Part shown: in pieces, positions 42,410 through 51,585 of the stretch
How the letters are laid out: every line of letters starts with the position of its first letter
Numbering within the stretch: position 1 is the stretch's first letter
Assembly: GCF_014467235.1 (NCBI RefSeq)
Contig: NZ_NKHP01000005.1
Location: 1-64,000 of the forward strand
Reading direction: 5' to 3'
Length of the DNA: 64,000 bases
DNA from: Xenorhabdus indica
GTDB taxonomy: Bacteria; Pseudomonadota; Gammaproteobacteria; Enterobacterales; Enterobacteriaceae
Translations under genes and position numbers: made by a program
The notes under the pieces: generated by a model
What the model saw: only the letters and a program-made list of their open reading frames with translations
What the model was told of the DNA's origin: nothing
Database searches by the model: none

Positions 42410-43003
42410 ATGAGCAGAACTCAATCCTGGCTGATCGCAATACTGACTTTGATTGTGCTTGCATTGATTGGCTGGAATTTATCCAATTCAAATCAAGACA
42501 CTTCATCACCAATTTTAGATGGCAGTTATCCTACTTACCAAACAGAGGAAGCCATCACATTTGTTTATGATCCAGGGGGTAAATTGGTTTATAAACTAGT
42601 GGCAGATGATGTTAAAAATTATACGGAAACAAAACTGACTTGGTTTACCAAGCCAATATTGACGACTTTTGATGCTAACAGCGCATCCAAATCCCCGAAA
42701 CCAACATGGACAGTACACGCCAATAAAGCAAAACTTACCCATGATGATATGCTCTACTTATATGGAGATGTCCAGGTGGACAGCTTGAATGACGCATCAC
42801 AATTGCAAAAGATCACAACAGATAATGCAACGGTCAATCTCGTGACTCAGGATGTTGCTTCTGACGATAAAGTCACTTTAGAGGGAGTCGGACTGCAATC
42901 TGTTGGCATGAGAATGCGCGGCAATCTACGAGACAAAACTGCTGAATTGATTGAAAAGGTAAGCACTCGCTATGAGATTCCACATGAAGAACCTAATCCG
43001 TAA
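42410..43003 (+). CDS. lptC: LPS export protein LptC
   Basis: A bitopic inner-membrane protein linking LptBFG to the LptA bridge in lipopolysaccharide export. It is 197 aa (E. coli 191). One N-terminal transmembrane helix (IAILTLIVLALIGWNLS) is followed by a beta-jellyroll (PTYQTEEAITFVYDPGGKLV, LYGDVQVDSL, DKVTLEGVGLQSVGMRMRG). It overlaps lptA by 32 nt, as in E. coli, so translation is likely coupled. Confidence 0.96.
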   Translation: MSRTQSWLIAILTLIVLALIGWNLSNSNQDTSSPILDGSYPTYQTEEAITFVYDPGGKLVYKLVADDVKNYTETKLTWFTKPILTTFDANSASKSPKPTWTVHANKAKLTHDDMLYLYGDVQVDSLNDASQLQKITTDNATVNLVTQDVASDDKVTLEGVGLQSVGMRMRGNLRDKTAELIEKVSTRYEIPHEEPNP

Positions 43004-43532
43004 TACCCTGATTACCAGTACACTGGTTGCAGTTAGCCTGCCTGCGCTGGCATTGAAAGATGACACGCAAAAACCCATTACCATTGATTCAGCCAGACAA
43101 TCTTTGGACGTAACGGGGAACGTTGCCACATTTACGGATAATGTTATCGTAAAGCAAGGTTCTATCGATATTCGGGCTGATAAGGTTGTTGTTACCCGCC
43201 CTGATGGTGATTCGAAAAAAACCGTTATCGAAGCCTATGGCAATCCTGCAACATTTTACCAATTACAGGATGATGGTAAACCCATCAAAGGCCATGCTGC
43301 AAAGATGCGCTATGAAATGGGTAGCGAGCTAGTCACACTGACAGGCAATGCTTATCTTGAACAGCTCGACAGTAACATCAAAGGCGATAAAATCACCTAT
43401 TTAGTGCCAACACAGCAAATGGAAGCCTTTAGCGATAAAGGTAAGCATGTCACCACCGTCCTGTTACCTTCCCAGTTGCAGGAAAAAGGCCCTGGTGTTA
43501 ACAACACTGATGTTAATAAAAAGAGTAAATAA
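42972..43532 (+). CDS. lptA: LPS transport periplasmic protein LptA
   Basis: Forms the periplasmic beta-jellyroll bridge for lipopolysaccharide between LptC and LptD. It is 186 aa (E. coli 185). The signal peptide ends at LPALA (about residue 27). The OstA/LptA_N core shows TFTDNVIVKQGSIDIRADKV, GHAAKMRYEM, ALTGN-type turns and NIKGDKITYLVPTQQMEAFS. The start at 42972 (ATG) gives the E. coli-like overlap with lptC; the ATG at 42984 is the alternative. lptB follows after 6 bp. Confidence 0.96.
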   Translation: MRFHMKNLIRNTLITSTLVAVSLPALALKDDTQKPITIDSARQSLDVTGNVATFTDNVIVKQGSIDIRADKVVVTRPDGDSKKTVIEAYGNPATFYQLQDDGKPIKGHAAKMRYEMGSELVTLTGNAYLEQLDSNIKGDKITYLVPTQQMEAFSDKGKHVTTVLLPSQLQEKGPGVNNTDVNKKSK

Positions 43533-43538
43533 CGACGT

Positions 43539-44264
43539 ATGGCAATATTAAACGCGGACAATCTGGCAAAAGCTTATAAGGGACGTAAGGTCGTTGAGGA
43601 TGTCAGCCTGAAAGTGAAATCAGGTGAAATTGTGGGCCTGCTTGGGCCAAACGGTGCAGGTAAAACCACAACTTTCTATATGGTTGTCGGTATTGTGCCA
43701 CGTGATGCAGGTACTATCACTATAGACCATGAAGATATCAGCCTGCTACCTCTGCATGAACGTGCCCGCCGGGGTATCGGTTACTTACCACAGGAAGCCT
43801 CTATCTTCCGTCGGCTGAGTGTGTACGATAATTTAATGGCGGTTCTTGAGATCCGTAAGGATATCAATCAGGAACAGCGCAAAGCGCGCGCCGAAGAATT
43901 GATGGAAGAGTTTCATATTTCTCATTTGCGTAACAGCCTTGGTCAATCGTTGTCCGGTGGTGAACGCCGTCGTGTGGAAATCGCCCGAGCACTGGCAGCA
44001 AATCCTAAATTTATTCTGTTGGATGAACCTTTTGCAGGAGTTGACCCTATTTCTGTTCTTGATATTAAAAAGATCATTCAACACCTACGGGACTGTGGTC
44101 TGGGTGTTCTGATTACTGACCATAACGTCCGTGAAACACTGGATGTGTGTGAACGCGCTTACATTGTCAGTCAGGGGCATTTGATTGCCCACGGTACACC
44201 AGAAGATATCCTCAGCAATGAGCAAGTTAAGCGCGTTTATCTGGGTGAAGGCTTCCGACTTTAA
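43539..44264 (+). CDS. lptB: LPS export ATPase LptB
   Basis: The cytoplasmic ATPase of LptB2FGC that powers lipopolysaccharide extraction. It is 241 aa as in E. coli. Walker A is GPNGAGKT at 36-43, the Q-loop region [20 protein letters not shown], the signature [16 protein letters not shown], Walker [14 protein letters not shown] and the switch histidine in [10 protein letters not shown]. It is cotranscribed with lptA and followed by rpoN, the usual context. Confidence 0.98.
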   Translation: MAILNADNLAKAYKGRKVVEDVSLKVKSGEIVGLLGPNGAGKTTTFYMVVGIVPRDAGTITIDHEDISLLPLHERARRGIGYLPQEASIFRRLSVYDNLMAVLEIRKDINQEQRKARAEELMEEFHISHLRNSLGQSLSGGERRRVEIARALAANPKFILLDEPFAGVDPISVLDIKKIIQHLRDCGLGVLITDHNVRETLDVCERAYIVSQGHLIAHGTPEDILSNEQVKRVYLGEGFRL

Positions 44265-44342
44265 GGCTCATTATCAGGCAAAATTCAGGGGCATTCAGTT
44301 TAGGAGCATTAAGGATTCAGTTCAGGAGGAAGTGAGATCGTT

Positions 44343-45818
44343 ATGAAGCAAAGTTTGCAACTCAAACTCAGTCAGCAATTGACGATGACGCCGCAACTTC
44401 AGCAAGCTATCCGTTTGTTGCAACTTTCTACGCTTGAACTTCAACAGGAGCTCCAACTGGCTTTGGAAGCCAATCCTATGCTTGAGCAAGAAGAACTACA
44501 TCAAGAAATTGATATCCAAGGCTATTCCGATGCACAAACAGCCCCTGATGCAGAAACATATCCTGATAGCGAAACGAAAGTCATGGATACACTTGAAGCC
44601 CTTGAGCAACGGGATATGCCTGAAGAGCTTCCTCTTGATACCAGTTGGGATGAAATTTACACTGCGGGTCCATCCCTGGGAGCAAAAAGTGACTACAACG
44701 CAGATGACTTTCCCGTTTATCAAGGTGAAACAACCCAGTCATTACAAGATTATTTAATGTGGCAAGCTGCATTGACTCCGTTTACTGAAACAGATTCAGC
44801 CATCGCCACATCGATCATTGATGCCATTGACGAAACAGGCTACCTGACAGTCCCTGTCGAGGAGATCCTTGTCAGCATTGGTGATGATGAACTGACATTA
44901 GAAGAAGTCGAAGCCGTACTCAAGCGAGTACAACACTTTGATCCCATTGGTGTTGCGGCACGTAATTTACGTGAATGTCTGCTGATCCAACTTGCAATGC
45001 TACCAGCAGAAACACCTTACCTGAACGAAGCAAAACTGGTTACCAGCAAGTACCTTGAACTATTGGGCAACCGGGACTTTCGAAATTTGTTGCGACAGAG
45101 CAAATTAAAAGAAAGTGCATTAAAAGCAGCAATTGATATTATTCAGTCACTGGAGCCGAGGCCCGGATTAATGGTGAATACCGGAGAATCCGAATACGTT
45201 ATTCCCGATGTATTAGTCCAGAAAGAGAATGAACGCTGGCAGGTCAGGCTGAATACCGATAACATCCCTCGTCTGCGCATTAATCAGCATTATGCTGCAC
45301 TAGGGCAACAATCTCATAATGAGAGTGACAGCCTGTTTATCCGTAATAACCTGCAAGAAGCTAAATGGCTGATAAAAAGTCTCGAAAGTCGCAATGAAAC
45401 GTTATTGAAAGTCAGTCACTGCATTGTGGAGCGACAGCAAGATTTCTTTGAATATGGTGCGGAATACATGAAACCACTGGTACTGGCTGATATCGCCTAT
45501 CAGATTGACATGCATGAATCCACCATTTCCCGTGTGACAACCCAAAAGTATCTGCATAGTCCACGCGGGATTTTTGAATTGAAATATTTTTTCTCCAGTC
45601 ACGTTAATACTGATAGCGGAGGCGAAGCCTCTTCTACGGCGATACGGGCACTGGTGAAAAAATTGGTCGCGGCAGAAAACCCGGCCAAACCACTGAGTGA
45701 CAGTAAATTGACAAACTTACTTGCCGAACAAGGCATTCAAGTAGCACGTCGAACTGTCGCAAAATATAGAGAGTCGTTATCCATCCCGCCTTCAAACCAA
45801 CGTAAAAAATTGGTTTGA
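44343..45818 (+). CDS. rpoN: RNA polymerase sigma-54 factor
   Basis: The sigma factor for nitrogen-regulated and other enhancer-dependent promoters. It is 491 aa (E. coli 477). The N-terminal activator-interacting region I is glutamine/leucine-rich ([20 protein letters not shown]). An acidic region II spans about 50-120. The core-binding region follows, then the HTH ([20 protein letters not shown]), and the RpoN box [10 protein letters not shown] near the C-terminus. AGGAGG lies 11 nt upstream of the ATG. The downstream hpf-ptsN-rapZ-npr genes are the standard rpoN cluster, tying sigma-54 to the nitrogen PTS. Confidence 0.98.
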   Translation: MKQSLQLKLSQQLTMTPQLQQAIRLLQLSTLELQQELQLALEANPMLEQEELHQEIDIQGYSDAQTAPDAETYPDSETKVMDTLEALEQRDMPEELPLDTSWDEIYTAGPSLGAKSDYNADDFPVYQGETTQSLQDYLMWQAALTPFTETDSAIATSIIDAIDETGYLTVPVEEILVSIGDDELTLEEVEAVLKRVQHFDPIGVAARNLRECLLIQLAMLPAETPYLNEAKLVTSKYLELLGNRDFRNLLRQSKLKESALKAAIDIIQSLEPRPGLMVNTGESEYVIPDVLVQKENERWQVRLNTDNIPRLRINQHYAALGQQSHNESDSLFIRNNLQEAKWLIKSLESRNETLLKVSHCIVERQQDFFEYGAEYMKPLVLADIAYQIDMHESTISRVTTQKYLHSPRGIFELKYFFSSHVNTDSGGEASSTAIRALVKKLVAAENPAKPLSDSKLTNLLAEQGIQVARRTVAKYRESLSIPPSNQRKKLV

Positions 45819-45841
45819 ACAACACAGAGAAGGAAAACACT

Positions 45842-46129
45842 ATGCAACTCAATGTTACAGGCCACAATCTTGAAATCACTGATGCACTACGCAATGTTGT
45901 AAACACAAAATGCGGCAAATTGGATCAATATTTCGATAAGATTAACCTTATTCAGGTCATCCTCCGAGTGGAAAAGGTGCAGAAAATTGCTGAAGCCACG
46001 GTACATGTCAATGGAGGAGAGTTGCATGCGAGTTCAGAGCATGAAGATATGTATGCAGCAATTGATGCGCTGGCGGACAAACTGGCTCGTCAATTGACCA
46101 AACATAAAAGTAAATTGAGACAACATTAA
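45842..46129 (+). CDS. hpf: Ribosome hibernation-promoting factor HPF (short form)
   Basis: Promotes 100S ribosome dimers together with RMF in stationary phase. It is 95 aa as in E. coli, i.e. the short gamma-proteobacterial form without a dimerising tail. Sequence marks are MQLNVTGHNLEITDALRNVV, LIQVILRVEKVQKIAEATVH and HEDMYAAIDALADKLARQL. The ATG at 45842 has AAGGA 7 nt upstream; an in-frame start at 45815 overlapping rpoN is not used. It lies 23 bp after rpoN. Confidence 0.97.
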   Translation: MQLNVTGHNLEITDALRNVVNTKCGKLDQYFDKINLIQVILRVEKVQKIAEATVHVNGGELHASSEHEDMYAAIDALADKLARQLTKHKSKLRQH

Positions 46130-46176
46130 CAGTTTTCAGACAACGGGACTGTCATAAGATTAGCACTGTTCTATCT

Positions 46177-46262
46177 ATATCCAATAGACTTCCGGTTGCA
46201 TCAAAGTAGGCAATAAATGAATGCAGCTAACGAAAGAAACAACCAGAAGGCTCAATGGCATA
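46177..46262. repeat. Diverged copy of a dispersed palindromic repeat (copy A)
   Basis: The left end ATATCCAATAGACTTCCGG and right end CAACCAGAAGG resemble the ends of copies at 53442 and 59764. The terminal arms TTCCGGTTG / CAACCAGAA stay complementary although their bases differ from the other copies. It lies in the hpf-ptsN spacer. Confidence 0.45.
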
Positions 46263-46336
46263 AGCATAAATAGTGTTCTGATACCAGATGTCTAAACTCA
46301 GGCATCTGGTATTACAGACCCTAAGTGAATAAAGAA

Positions 46337-46804
46337 ATGAACAACGAAACAGATTTACCACTAAGTTCAGTGCTTTCATCCGAATGTACGCGTAACAACG
46401 TACCTTGTTCGAGTAAAAAGCGCGCCTTAGAGATTATCAGCGAATTGGCATCAAAACAGCTTAATTTGCCAGAAAATGCCGTATTTGAAGCCATTCTTTC
46501 CCGCGAAAAAGTGGGTACAACAGGTATTGGCAGCGGGATTGCCATTCCTCACGGCAAGCTGGAAACAGAATGCTCAAATAATGCCGTTGGTGTATTTTTG
46601 CATCTGGAACAACCGATTACCTTTGATGCTATTGATAATCAACCTGTTGACTTGCTATTTGCTTTATTGGTTCCATCTAACCAGTGTCAGATCCATTTGC
46701 ATTCACTCTCATTGATTGCAAAGCGACTGTCAGATAAAAATCTCTGTCGTCGTTTGCGTTCAGCACAAAGTGATGAAGAACTATACAAAATCATTACTGA
46801 ATAA
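46337..46804 (+). CDS. ptsN: PTS IIA-like nitrogen-regulatory protein PtsN
   Basis: The EIIA-Ntr protein, final phospho-acceptor of the nitrogen PTS, which controls potassium transport and other targets. It is 155 aa (E. coli 163), shorter at the C-terminus. The phosphorylated histidine is His72 in GIAIPHGKLE, within SREKVGTTGIGSGIAIPHGK. FDAIDNQPVDLLFALLVPS and LHSLSLIAKRLSDK are the other family segments. The ATG at 46337 aligns with the E. coli start; a GTG at 46325 is in frame upstream. A hairpin separates it from rapZ. Confidence 0.95.
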   Translation: MNNETDLPLSSVLSSECTRNNVPCSSKKRALEIISELASKQLNLPENAVFEAILSREKVGTTGIGSGIAIPHGKLETECSNNAVGVFLHLEQPITFDAIDNQPVDLLFALLVPSNQCQIHLHSLSLIAKRLSDKNLCRRLRSAQSDEELYKIITE

Positions 46805-46857
46805 ATAACGATGACAATTGCGGTTACAATTGATTGTTGAAAAGCAATAAAAAACAG

Positions 46858-46879
46858 CAGCGGTTCTAACGAACCGCTG
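46858..46879 (+). promoter_or_regulatory. Hairpin just upstream of rapZ
   Basis: CAGCGGTTC-taac-GAACCGCTG is a perfect 9-bp stem ending 22 nt before the rapZ ATG and just ahead of its GGGGAG ribosome-binding site. No T-tract follows, so it may be a processing or translation-control structure rather than a terminator. Confidence 0.4.
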
Positions 46880-46901
46880 AGATATTAAGGGGAGTCATCT
46901 C

Positions 46902-47753
46902 ATGGTGCTGATGATAGTCAGCGGTCGTTCTGGTTCTGGTAAATCCGTAGCCCTGCGTGCACTGGAAGATATGGGGTTCTATTGTGTGGATAACCTGCCG
47001 GTCGTGTTACTTCCGGAGCTGGCTAATACATTAGCTGAGCGTGATATTTCAGCAGCAGTCAGTATCGACGTGCGAAATATGCCGGAGTCACCCGAAATTT
47101 TCGAAGAAGCACTGACAAAATTACCCGACAGCTTTTCACCTCAGCTTCTGTTTCTTGATGCAGATCGTAACACATTGATCCGTCGTTACAGTGACACCCG
47201 GCGCCTGCATCCACTCTCAAGCAAAAATCTGTCACTGGAAAGCGCTATCGACAAAGAGAGCGACCTACTGGAACCACTGCGTTCGCGGGCGGATCTGATC
47301 ATTGATACGTCTGAGATGTCAGTTCATGAACTGGCTGAAATGCTCAGAACGCGTTTATTGGGTAAACGTGAACGTGAACTGACAATGGTGTTTGAATCTT
47401 TCGGCTTCAAACACGGTATTCCGATTGATGCAGATTACGTTTTCGATGTGCGCTTCCTGCCAAACCCACACTGGGATCCAAAACTGCGCCCAATGACAGG
47501 GTTGGATCGCCCTGTTGCCGCATTTTTGGATCGTCATACAGAAGTGCATAACTTCATTTACCAAACCCGCAGTTATCTTGAACTCTGGCTGCCGATGCTG
47601 GAAACCAATAACCGCAGCTATCTGACAGTTGCCATAGGTTGTACCGGCGGTAAACACCGTTCAGTTTATGTGGCAGAACAGTTAGCTGATTACTTCCGTT
47701 CCCGTGGTAAAAATGTGCAATCACGTCACCGCACACTGGAAAAACGTAAGTAA
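46902..47753 (+). CDS. rapZ: RNase adapter protein RapZ
   Basis: Binds small RNA GlmZ and directs RNase E to it, tuning GlmS and amino-sugar synthesis. It is 283 aa (E. coli 284). The N-terminal P-loop is GRSGSGKS at residues 8-15, followed by [18 protein letters not shown]. The C-terminal RNA-binding domain has [20 protein letters not shown] and ends with the basic stretch [10 protein letters not shown], the residues needed for RNA binding. GGGGAG lies upstream of the ATG. It is between ptsN and npr, as in E. coli. Confidence 0.97.
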   Translation: MVLMIVSGRSGSGKSVALRALEDMGFYCVDNLPVVLLPELANTLAERDISAAVSIDVRNMPESPEIFEEALTKLPDSFSPQLLFLDADRNTLIRRYSDTRRLHPLSSKNLSLESAIDKESDLLEPLRSRADLIIDTSEMSVHELAEMLRTRLLGKRERELTMVFESFGFKHGIPIDADYVFDVRFLPNPHWDPKLRPMTGLDRPVAAFLDRHTEVHNFIYQTRSYLELWLPMLETNNRSYLTVAIGCTGGKHRSVYVAEQLADYFRSRGKNVQSRHRTLEKRK

Positions 47754-47789
47754 CCGAATGTAACGCAACCAAACAAAATAAAGCAGGCC

Positions 47790-48062
47790 ATGACAGTCAA
47801 ACAGAGACTTGAGATCAAAAACCGACTCGGTATGCATGCCCGGCCTGCTATGAAATTGCATGACCTTGTGCAGCAGTTTCAATCTCAGGTCATTCTGCGC
47901 AACAATAATAATATTCAGGCGGAGGCTCATAGTGTTATCGCTATGCTGATGCTGGATTCCGAACAGGGTAGTTACATTGAAGTTGAAGCAACCGGACCGG
48001 ATGAACAACAGGCTCTGGCGGCTATTGTCGAACTATTTAATTCTGGTTTTGACGAAGAATAG
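47790..48062 (+). CDS. npr: Phosphocarrier protein NPr
   Basis: The HPr-like carrier of the nitrogen PTS, passing phosphate from EI-Ntr to PtsN. It is 90 aa as in E. coli. The phosphorylated residue is His16 in [16 protein letters not shown]; the C-terminal helix contains [15 protein letters not shown]. It is the last recognised gene of the rpoN cluster, 36 bp after rapZ. Confidence 0.96.
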   Translation: MTVKQRLEIKNRLGMHARPAMKLHDLVQQFQSQVILRNNNNIQAEAHSVIAMLMLDSEQGSYIEVEATGPDEQQALAAIVELFNSGFDEE

Positions 48063-48490
48063 GATAAACATAAGATAGAAAGCCACGCTCACATATTCTG
48101 CTAAACTAGTTATCTCTTTTTTTACTGAGTAGCAAAATGAAACTCATTCGTGTATATCCTGATTCATTTGTATTCGAAGAGCCACATCGGAAAGTATCAG
48201 GGAAAAATCGGCTAACCATCTCATGTCATGGAAATAGAGAGCAATTACTCATAAATAAAATTTCGTATAAACCATTACAGATTTCCCTACTTATTCATGC
48301 ATTTTTCCCAAATCTCTTCATCTCTCTTTCAAGAGCAGTAACAAACACAGTATCTAAAACCAATAAAAAATGTAATCCAATATAGTATCTGGCTAAATCT
48401 TATTTCATTAACAACACAAAACAGTTCGTGATCATGATCTCTTTATTTTCACGTCAGAACAGCCTAATATCACTTTAATCACATTTGAAA
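48063..48490. other. Spacer between npr and rnk
   Basis: About 430 bp with only one weak candidate frame (48137-48385, listed separately). The rest is AT-rich. It ends at a strong hairpin terminator just before rnk. Confidence 0.4.
48137..48385 (+). CDS. Possible small protein, unrecognised
   Basis: An 82-aa frame starting MKLIRVYPDSFVFEEPHRKV with a hydrophobic stretch near residues 50-65 and a Lys-rich end. I recognise no family. The ribosome-binding site is poor (GTAGCAAA before the ATG) and it is flanked by AT-rich DNA, so it may be a chance frame or a remnant. It follows npr by about 75 bp and precedes the terminator ahead of rnk. Listed only because nothing else explains this spacer. 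Confidence 0.25.
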   Translation: MKLIRVYPDSFVFEEPHRKVSGKNRLTISCHGNREQLLINKISYKPLQISLLIHAFFPNLFISLSRAVTNTVSKTNKKCNPI

Positions 48491-48528
48491 ATAACACCCC
48501 CCTCCTTGCGTTGCGGGGTGTTATTTTG
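48491..48528 (+). terminator. Strong terminator 26 nt upstream of rnk
   Basis: ATAACACCCC (48491-48500) pairs perfectly with GGGGTGTTAT (48515-48524), followed by TTTG. It either ends the rpoN-npr transcript or acts as an attenuator in the rnk leader, since it ends only about 26 nt from the rnk start. Confidence 0.75.
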
Positions 48529-48553
48529 TATTGAGCCTAATTTGGAGCGTGGT

Positions 48554-48964
48554 ATGACAAAACCTAAAATTATTATCAATGAATTAGATGCAGAACGTTT
48601 AGATTCTCTGTTGGAACAACCTGCGTTTGCTAATAGTAGTATCGCAGATGCACTAAATGAAGAGCTGGATAGAGCTGAAATTGTGCCACCAGTAGAAATA
48701 CCCGCAGATGTTGTCACAATGAACAGTGAAATTAAATTTGTTGATTTCAGTAATAATGAAGAACGGATCCGCACTCTCGTTTACCCGTCTTCTCTGCAAG
48801 ACAGTACAAAACAACTGTCCGTGATGGCGCCTTTAGGTGCAGCACTTCTAGGATTACGGGTAAATGATGAAATAACCTGGGAATTGCCAAATGGAGAAAA
48901 AACCCGAATAAAAGTATTAGAAATACTTTATCAGCCTGAGGCGGCAGGTGAATATCACCGTTAA
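48554..48964 (+). CDS. rnk: Regulator of nucleoside diphosphate kinase Rnk
   Basis: A 136-aa GreA/GreB C-terminal-domain protein, the same length as E. coli Rnk, which binds RNA polymerase and raises Ndk levels. An N-terminal coiled-coil-like part ([20 protein letters not shown]) precedes the FKBP-like domain ([20 protein letters not shown], then [11 protein letters not shown]). The ATG at 48554 has GGAG 6 nt upstream; the longer in-frame start at 48485 runs through the terminator and is rejected. Unlike in E. coli it neighbours the rpoN cluster and pmbA. It is convergent with pmbA. Confidence 0.95.
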   Translation: MTKPKIIINELDAERLDSLLEQPAFANSSIADALNEELDRAEIVPPVEIPADVVTMNSEIKFVDFSNNEERIRTLVYPSSLQDSTKQLSVMAPLGAALLGLRVNDEITWELPNGEKTRIKVLEILYQPEAAGEYHR

Positions 48965-48967
48965 TTC

Positions 48968-49008
48968 ACAGCCAGCTCAGTAGAACCAAACTGGCTGTTG
49001 TTGATTGA
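48968..49008 (+). terminator. Terminator after rnk
   Basis: ACAGCCAG (48968-48975) pairs with CTGGCTGT (48991-48998), followed by TGTTGATT. It lies in the gap between the convergent genes rnk and pmbA. Confidence 0.55.
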
Positions 49009-49014
49009 GTATCC

Positions 49015-50358
49015 CTATTGACCGGCGATACTCATTTCCGGCAATAGTATTGATCCACACTGAATGTTACTTCGTGTTTCAATATCATTACCTATTGTTA
49101 CCATATTTGCCCACATATCTTTCAGATTGCCTGCGATAGTGATTTCACTGACCGGATATTGTATTTCGCCATTTTCGACCCAAAAACCGGCCGCACCGCG
49201 AGAATAATCCCCAGTCACAGCACTAACACCCTGTCCCATCAGTTCCGTCACCACCAGACCGTTTCCCATTTCCCGGAGCAGACCTGCAAAATCCAGCCCT
49301 TTCCCCGCGATACGCCAGTTATGAATTCCACCTGCATGGCCTGTACTCGCCAGACCCAGTTTACGGGCAGAATATGATGTCAACAGCCATGACTGCAAAA
49401 CACCATCTTTAATAATTTCACGCGGAAGTGTACGCACACCTTCACTATCAAAAGGCGTAGAAGCCAACCCTCTCAGCAAATGGGGTTGTTCTTCAATGGT
49501 CAACCATGAAGGCAGGATCTGCTTACCCAAACTATCCAGCAAGAAAGATGACTTACGATAGATGCTGCTGCCGCTGATCGCGCCGACTAAATGACCAAAC
49601 AGGCCAGTAGCGACTTCGGCAGAGAAAATCACAGGTGCTTTCATCGTCGGCAGTTTACGCGCACCTAAACGAGACAATGTACGATGTGCACTTTCTTGCC
49701 CAACCCATTCTGGCGATTGCAACTCATCAAAACGACGGCTCACAGTATAAGCATAATCACGTTCCATATTGCCATCCTGCTCTGCAATCACGCAGCTCGA
49801 CATGGAATAGCGGCTTGAACAATAGCTCTGTAACATACCGTGGCTATTACCAAAGACCCGAATGCCATAATGGCCATTAAAACTACCACCTTCGGTATTG
49901 GTAATACGCTGATCTGCCTGTAATGCAGCCTGTTCGGCACGGGCAGCCAACTCAATTGCCTTATCAGCATCTAAATCCGCAGGATGGAACAACTCCAGCT
50001 CCGGGGCCTCAAACGCCAATAATTCTTTGTCTGCGGGACCAGCACAGGGATCAGGTGAAGTATAACGGGCGATATCAATGGCAGCCTGTACAGTACGTGC
50101 AATGGCTTCCGGGCTTAAATCGGTAGAAGAAGCACTACCTTTGCGCTGCTGATGATAAACGGTGATCCCTAATGCACCATCACTATTAAACTCAACATTT
50201 TCGACTTCACTGAAACGGGTGCTGACACTAATCCCCGTCGTTTTATTGACTGCGACTTCCGCAGCATCACTGCCTGCTTTCGCTAATTCCAGAGCGTAAG
50301 AAACCGCATCTTCCAGTTGTTTGCGCTGCTCCGCAATTTGTTGATTGGTCACTATCAT
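49015..50358 (-). CDS. pmbA: Metalloprotease TldD/E subunit PmbA (TldE)
   Basis: The non-catalytic partner of TldD in a heterodimeric protease that degrades unfolded peptides and matures microcin B17 and CcdA-type substrates in E. coli. It is 447 aa (E. coli 450). Family segments are [60 protein letters not shown] and the C-terminal [18 protein letters not shown]. It lacks the HExxxH motif, as expected. It is divergent from darP, the E. coli arrangement (pmbA-yjgA). tldD lies only about 3.2 kb away here. Confidence 0.96.
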   Translation of the reverse strand: MIVTNQQIAEQRKQLEDAVSYALELAKAGSDAAEVAVNKTTGISVSTRFSEVENVEFNSDGALGITVYHQQRKGSASSTDLSPEAIARTVQAAIDIARYTSPDPCAGPADKELLAFEAPELELFHPADLDADKAIELAARAEQAALQADQRITNTEGGSFNGHYGIRVFGNSHGMLQSYCSSRYSMSSCVIAEQDGNMERDYAYTVSRRFDELQSPEWVGQESAHRTLSRLGARKLPTMKAPVIFSAEVATGLFGHLVGAISGSSIYRKSSFLLDSLGKQILPSWLTIEEQPHLLRGLASTPFDSEGVRTLPREIIKDGVLQSWLLTSYSARKLGLASTGHAGGIHNWRIAGKGLDFAGLLREMGNGLVVTELMGQGVSAVTGDYSRGAAGFWVENGEIQYPVSEITIAGNLKDMWANMVTIGNDIETRSNIQCGSILLPEMSIAGQ

Positions 50359-50549
50359 TAATTAACCACATGAATTAAAGAGAATATTTATCAGGAAAAA
50401 TGCGTGTTTCGGCTTTCAATATTAATGCCGAGTGGTAATCAGACAATTTTCCCAGTTACAATACACGATATTAGGATGTTAACACCCACCGGACGATAGG
50501 TCATGTTCCAAAGTGTACCTTATCCGGCCTTTTTAGAAGGAAAACGATT

Positions 50550-51086
50550 ATGGCAAAGCAGCCTGAAGATTGGCTCGACAATTATCCTGCTGAAGAGGAA
50601 GAAGAAGAGATAATCTGGGTCAGTAAAAGTGAAATCAAGCGGGATGCTGAGATACTGAAAAAACTAGGGGCAGAGCTGGTTGAATTGAGCAAGAGCGAGC
50701 TGGAACGCATCCCGTTGGATGAAGATCTGCTGGCCGCGATTGAATTAGCACAGAAAATCAAGCGTGAGGGTCGCCGTCGTCAATTACAATTGATTGGCAA
50801 ATTATTGCGGACTCGTGATCCTGAGCCAATTACCACTGCACTGGATAAATTGAAAAACCGTCATAACCAGCAGGTTGTGATACTACATAAGCTGGAAGAG
50901 TTACGGGATAAGTTACTTGAGAGCGACAGCGCCCTTGAAGAAGTCGTAGCACTATATCCGCACACAGATCGCCAGCAACTGCGGACGCTGATACGCAATG
51001 CTAAAAAAGAGAAAGCAGCGAACAAGCCACCGAAATCCTACCGTCAGATCTTCCAATATCTGAAAGAGTTATCTGGAACAGTATGA
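50550..51086 (+). CDS. darP: Dual-action ribosome maturation protein DarP
   Basis: A 178-aa, highly charged alpha-helical protein (E. coli DarP/YjgA 183 aa) that acts late in 50S subunit assembly. Sequence marks are [60 protein letters not shown] and [27 protein letters not shown] precedes the ATG. It is divergent from pmbA and ends in a perfect palindromic terminator. Confidence 0.95.
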   Translation: MAKQPEDWLDNYPAEEEEEEIIWVSKSEIKRDAEILKKLGAELVELSKSELERIPLDEDLLAAIELAQKIKREGRRRQLQLIGKLLRTRDPEPITTALDKLKNRHNQQVVILHKLEELRDKLLESDSALEEVVALYPHTDRQQLRTLIRNAKKEKAANKPPKSYRQIFQYLKELSGTV

Positions 51087-51092
51087 TGTTCT

Positions 51093-51130
51093 AACCGCCA
51101 TTTCTTTAAGAAATGGCGGTTACTTAAATA
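51093..51130 (+). terminator. Terminator after darP
   Basis: AACCGCCATTTCTT (51093-51106) and AAGAAATGGCGGTT (51108-51121) are perfectly complementary, giving about a 12-bp stem with a small loop, then ACTTAAAT. It may also protect against transcripts from the decayed gene on the other strand. Confidence 0.7.
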
Positions 51131-51161
51131 CAAAAATCGCGTAAAACATGGAAATATTTCT

Positions 51162-51511
51162 TTAAAGGAATGGATATCTCATGTCAAAAAAATTATTTTT
51201 ATCAAATGGTTTCTTAACTTCAATACGCTCTTTTGAAAAATGTTCACCATAATAAAGAGTTAACCAATTTGGGTCTATATCTTTATACGTATTATCCAGA
51301 TACTTCATATCAATATCTGGATAATTGATATAACATCCCTGAAATGACGTATCCTTACCCTTATATTTTTCATATGGCTTTCCACCAGAGTCATAAAAAT
51401 ACCCACAGTAAACACCCGAATCCAAATGATACAATTCATAGCCTGCTTAGGCTCCTTCCAATAATTCTGGAACTGCAATTTAAGAAAAGACTCCCTTTGA
51501 TAAAGTAAAAT
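51162..51511 (-). pseudogene. Decayed gene fragment with a frameshift
   Basis: On the minus strand a protein-like stretch reads ILLYQRESFLKLQFQNYWK then EPKQAM in one frame (from 51511). Near 51440-51433 the sense passes to the next frame, continuing ELYHLDSGVYCGYFYDSGGK and on to MRYPFL at 51162. A one-base loss in the GCTATGAATTG region explains the switch. An in-frame TAA lies directly upstream and no ATG is available, so the 5' part is missing too. It looks like the last 115 or so residues of a lost protein rich in Tyr, Asp and Lys. I do not recognise the family. It starts only 75 bp from the divergent dehydrogenase gene. Confidence 0.6.
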
Positions 51512-51585
51512 TTATACATACATAAATAATCTATAATATAAAACCTTTACCAAGCTCTTTCAAATTCGTAAAAAGGATATTTTAA

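Noticed and set aside
48485-48553. Upstream extension of rnk
   Set aside because: It would translate through the strong terminator hairpin; the ATG at 48554 has a good ribosome-binding site and gives the E. coli length.
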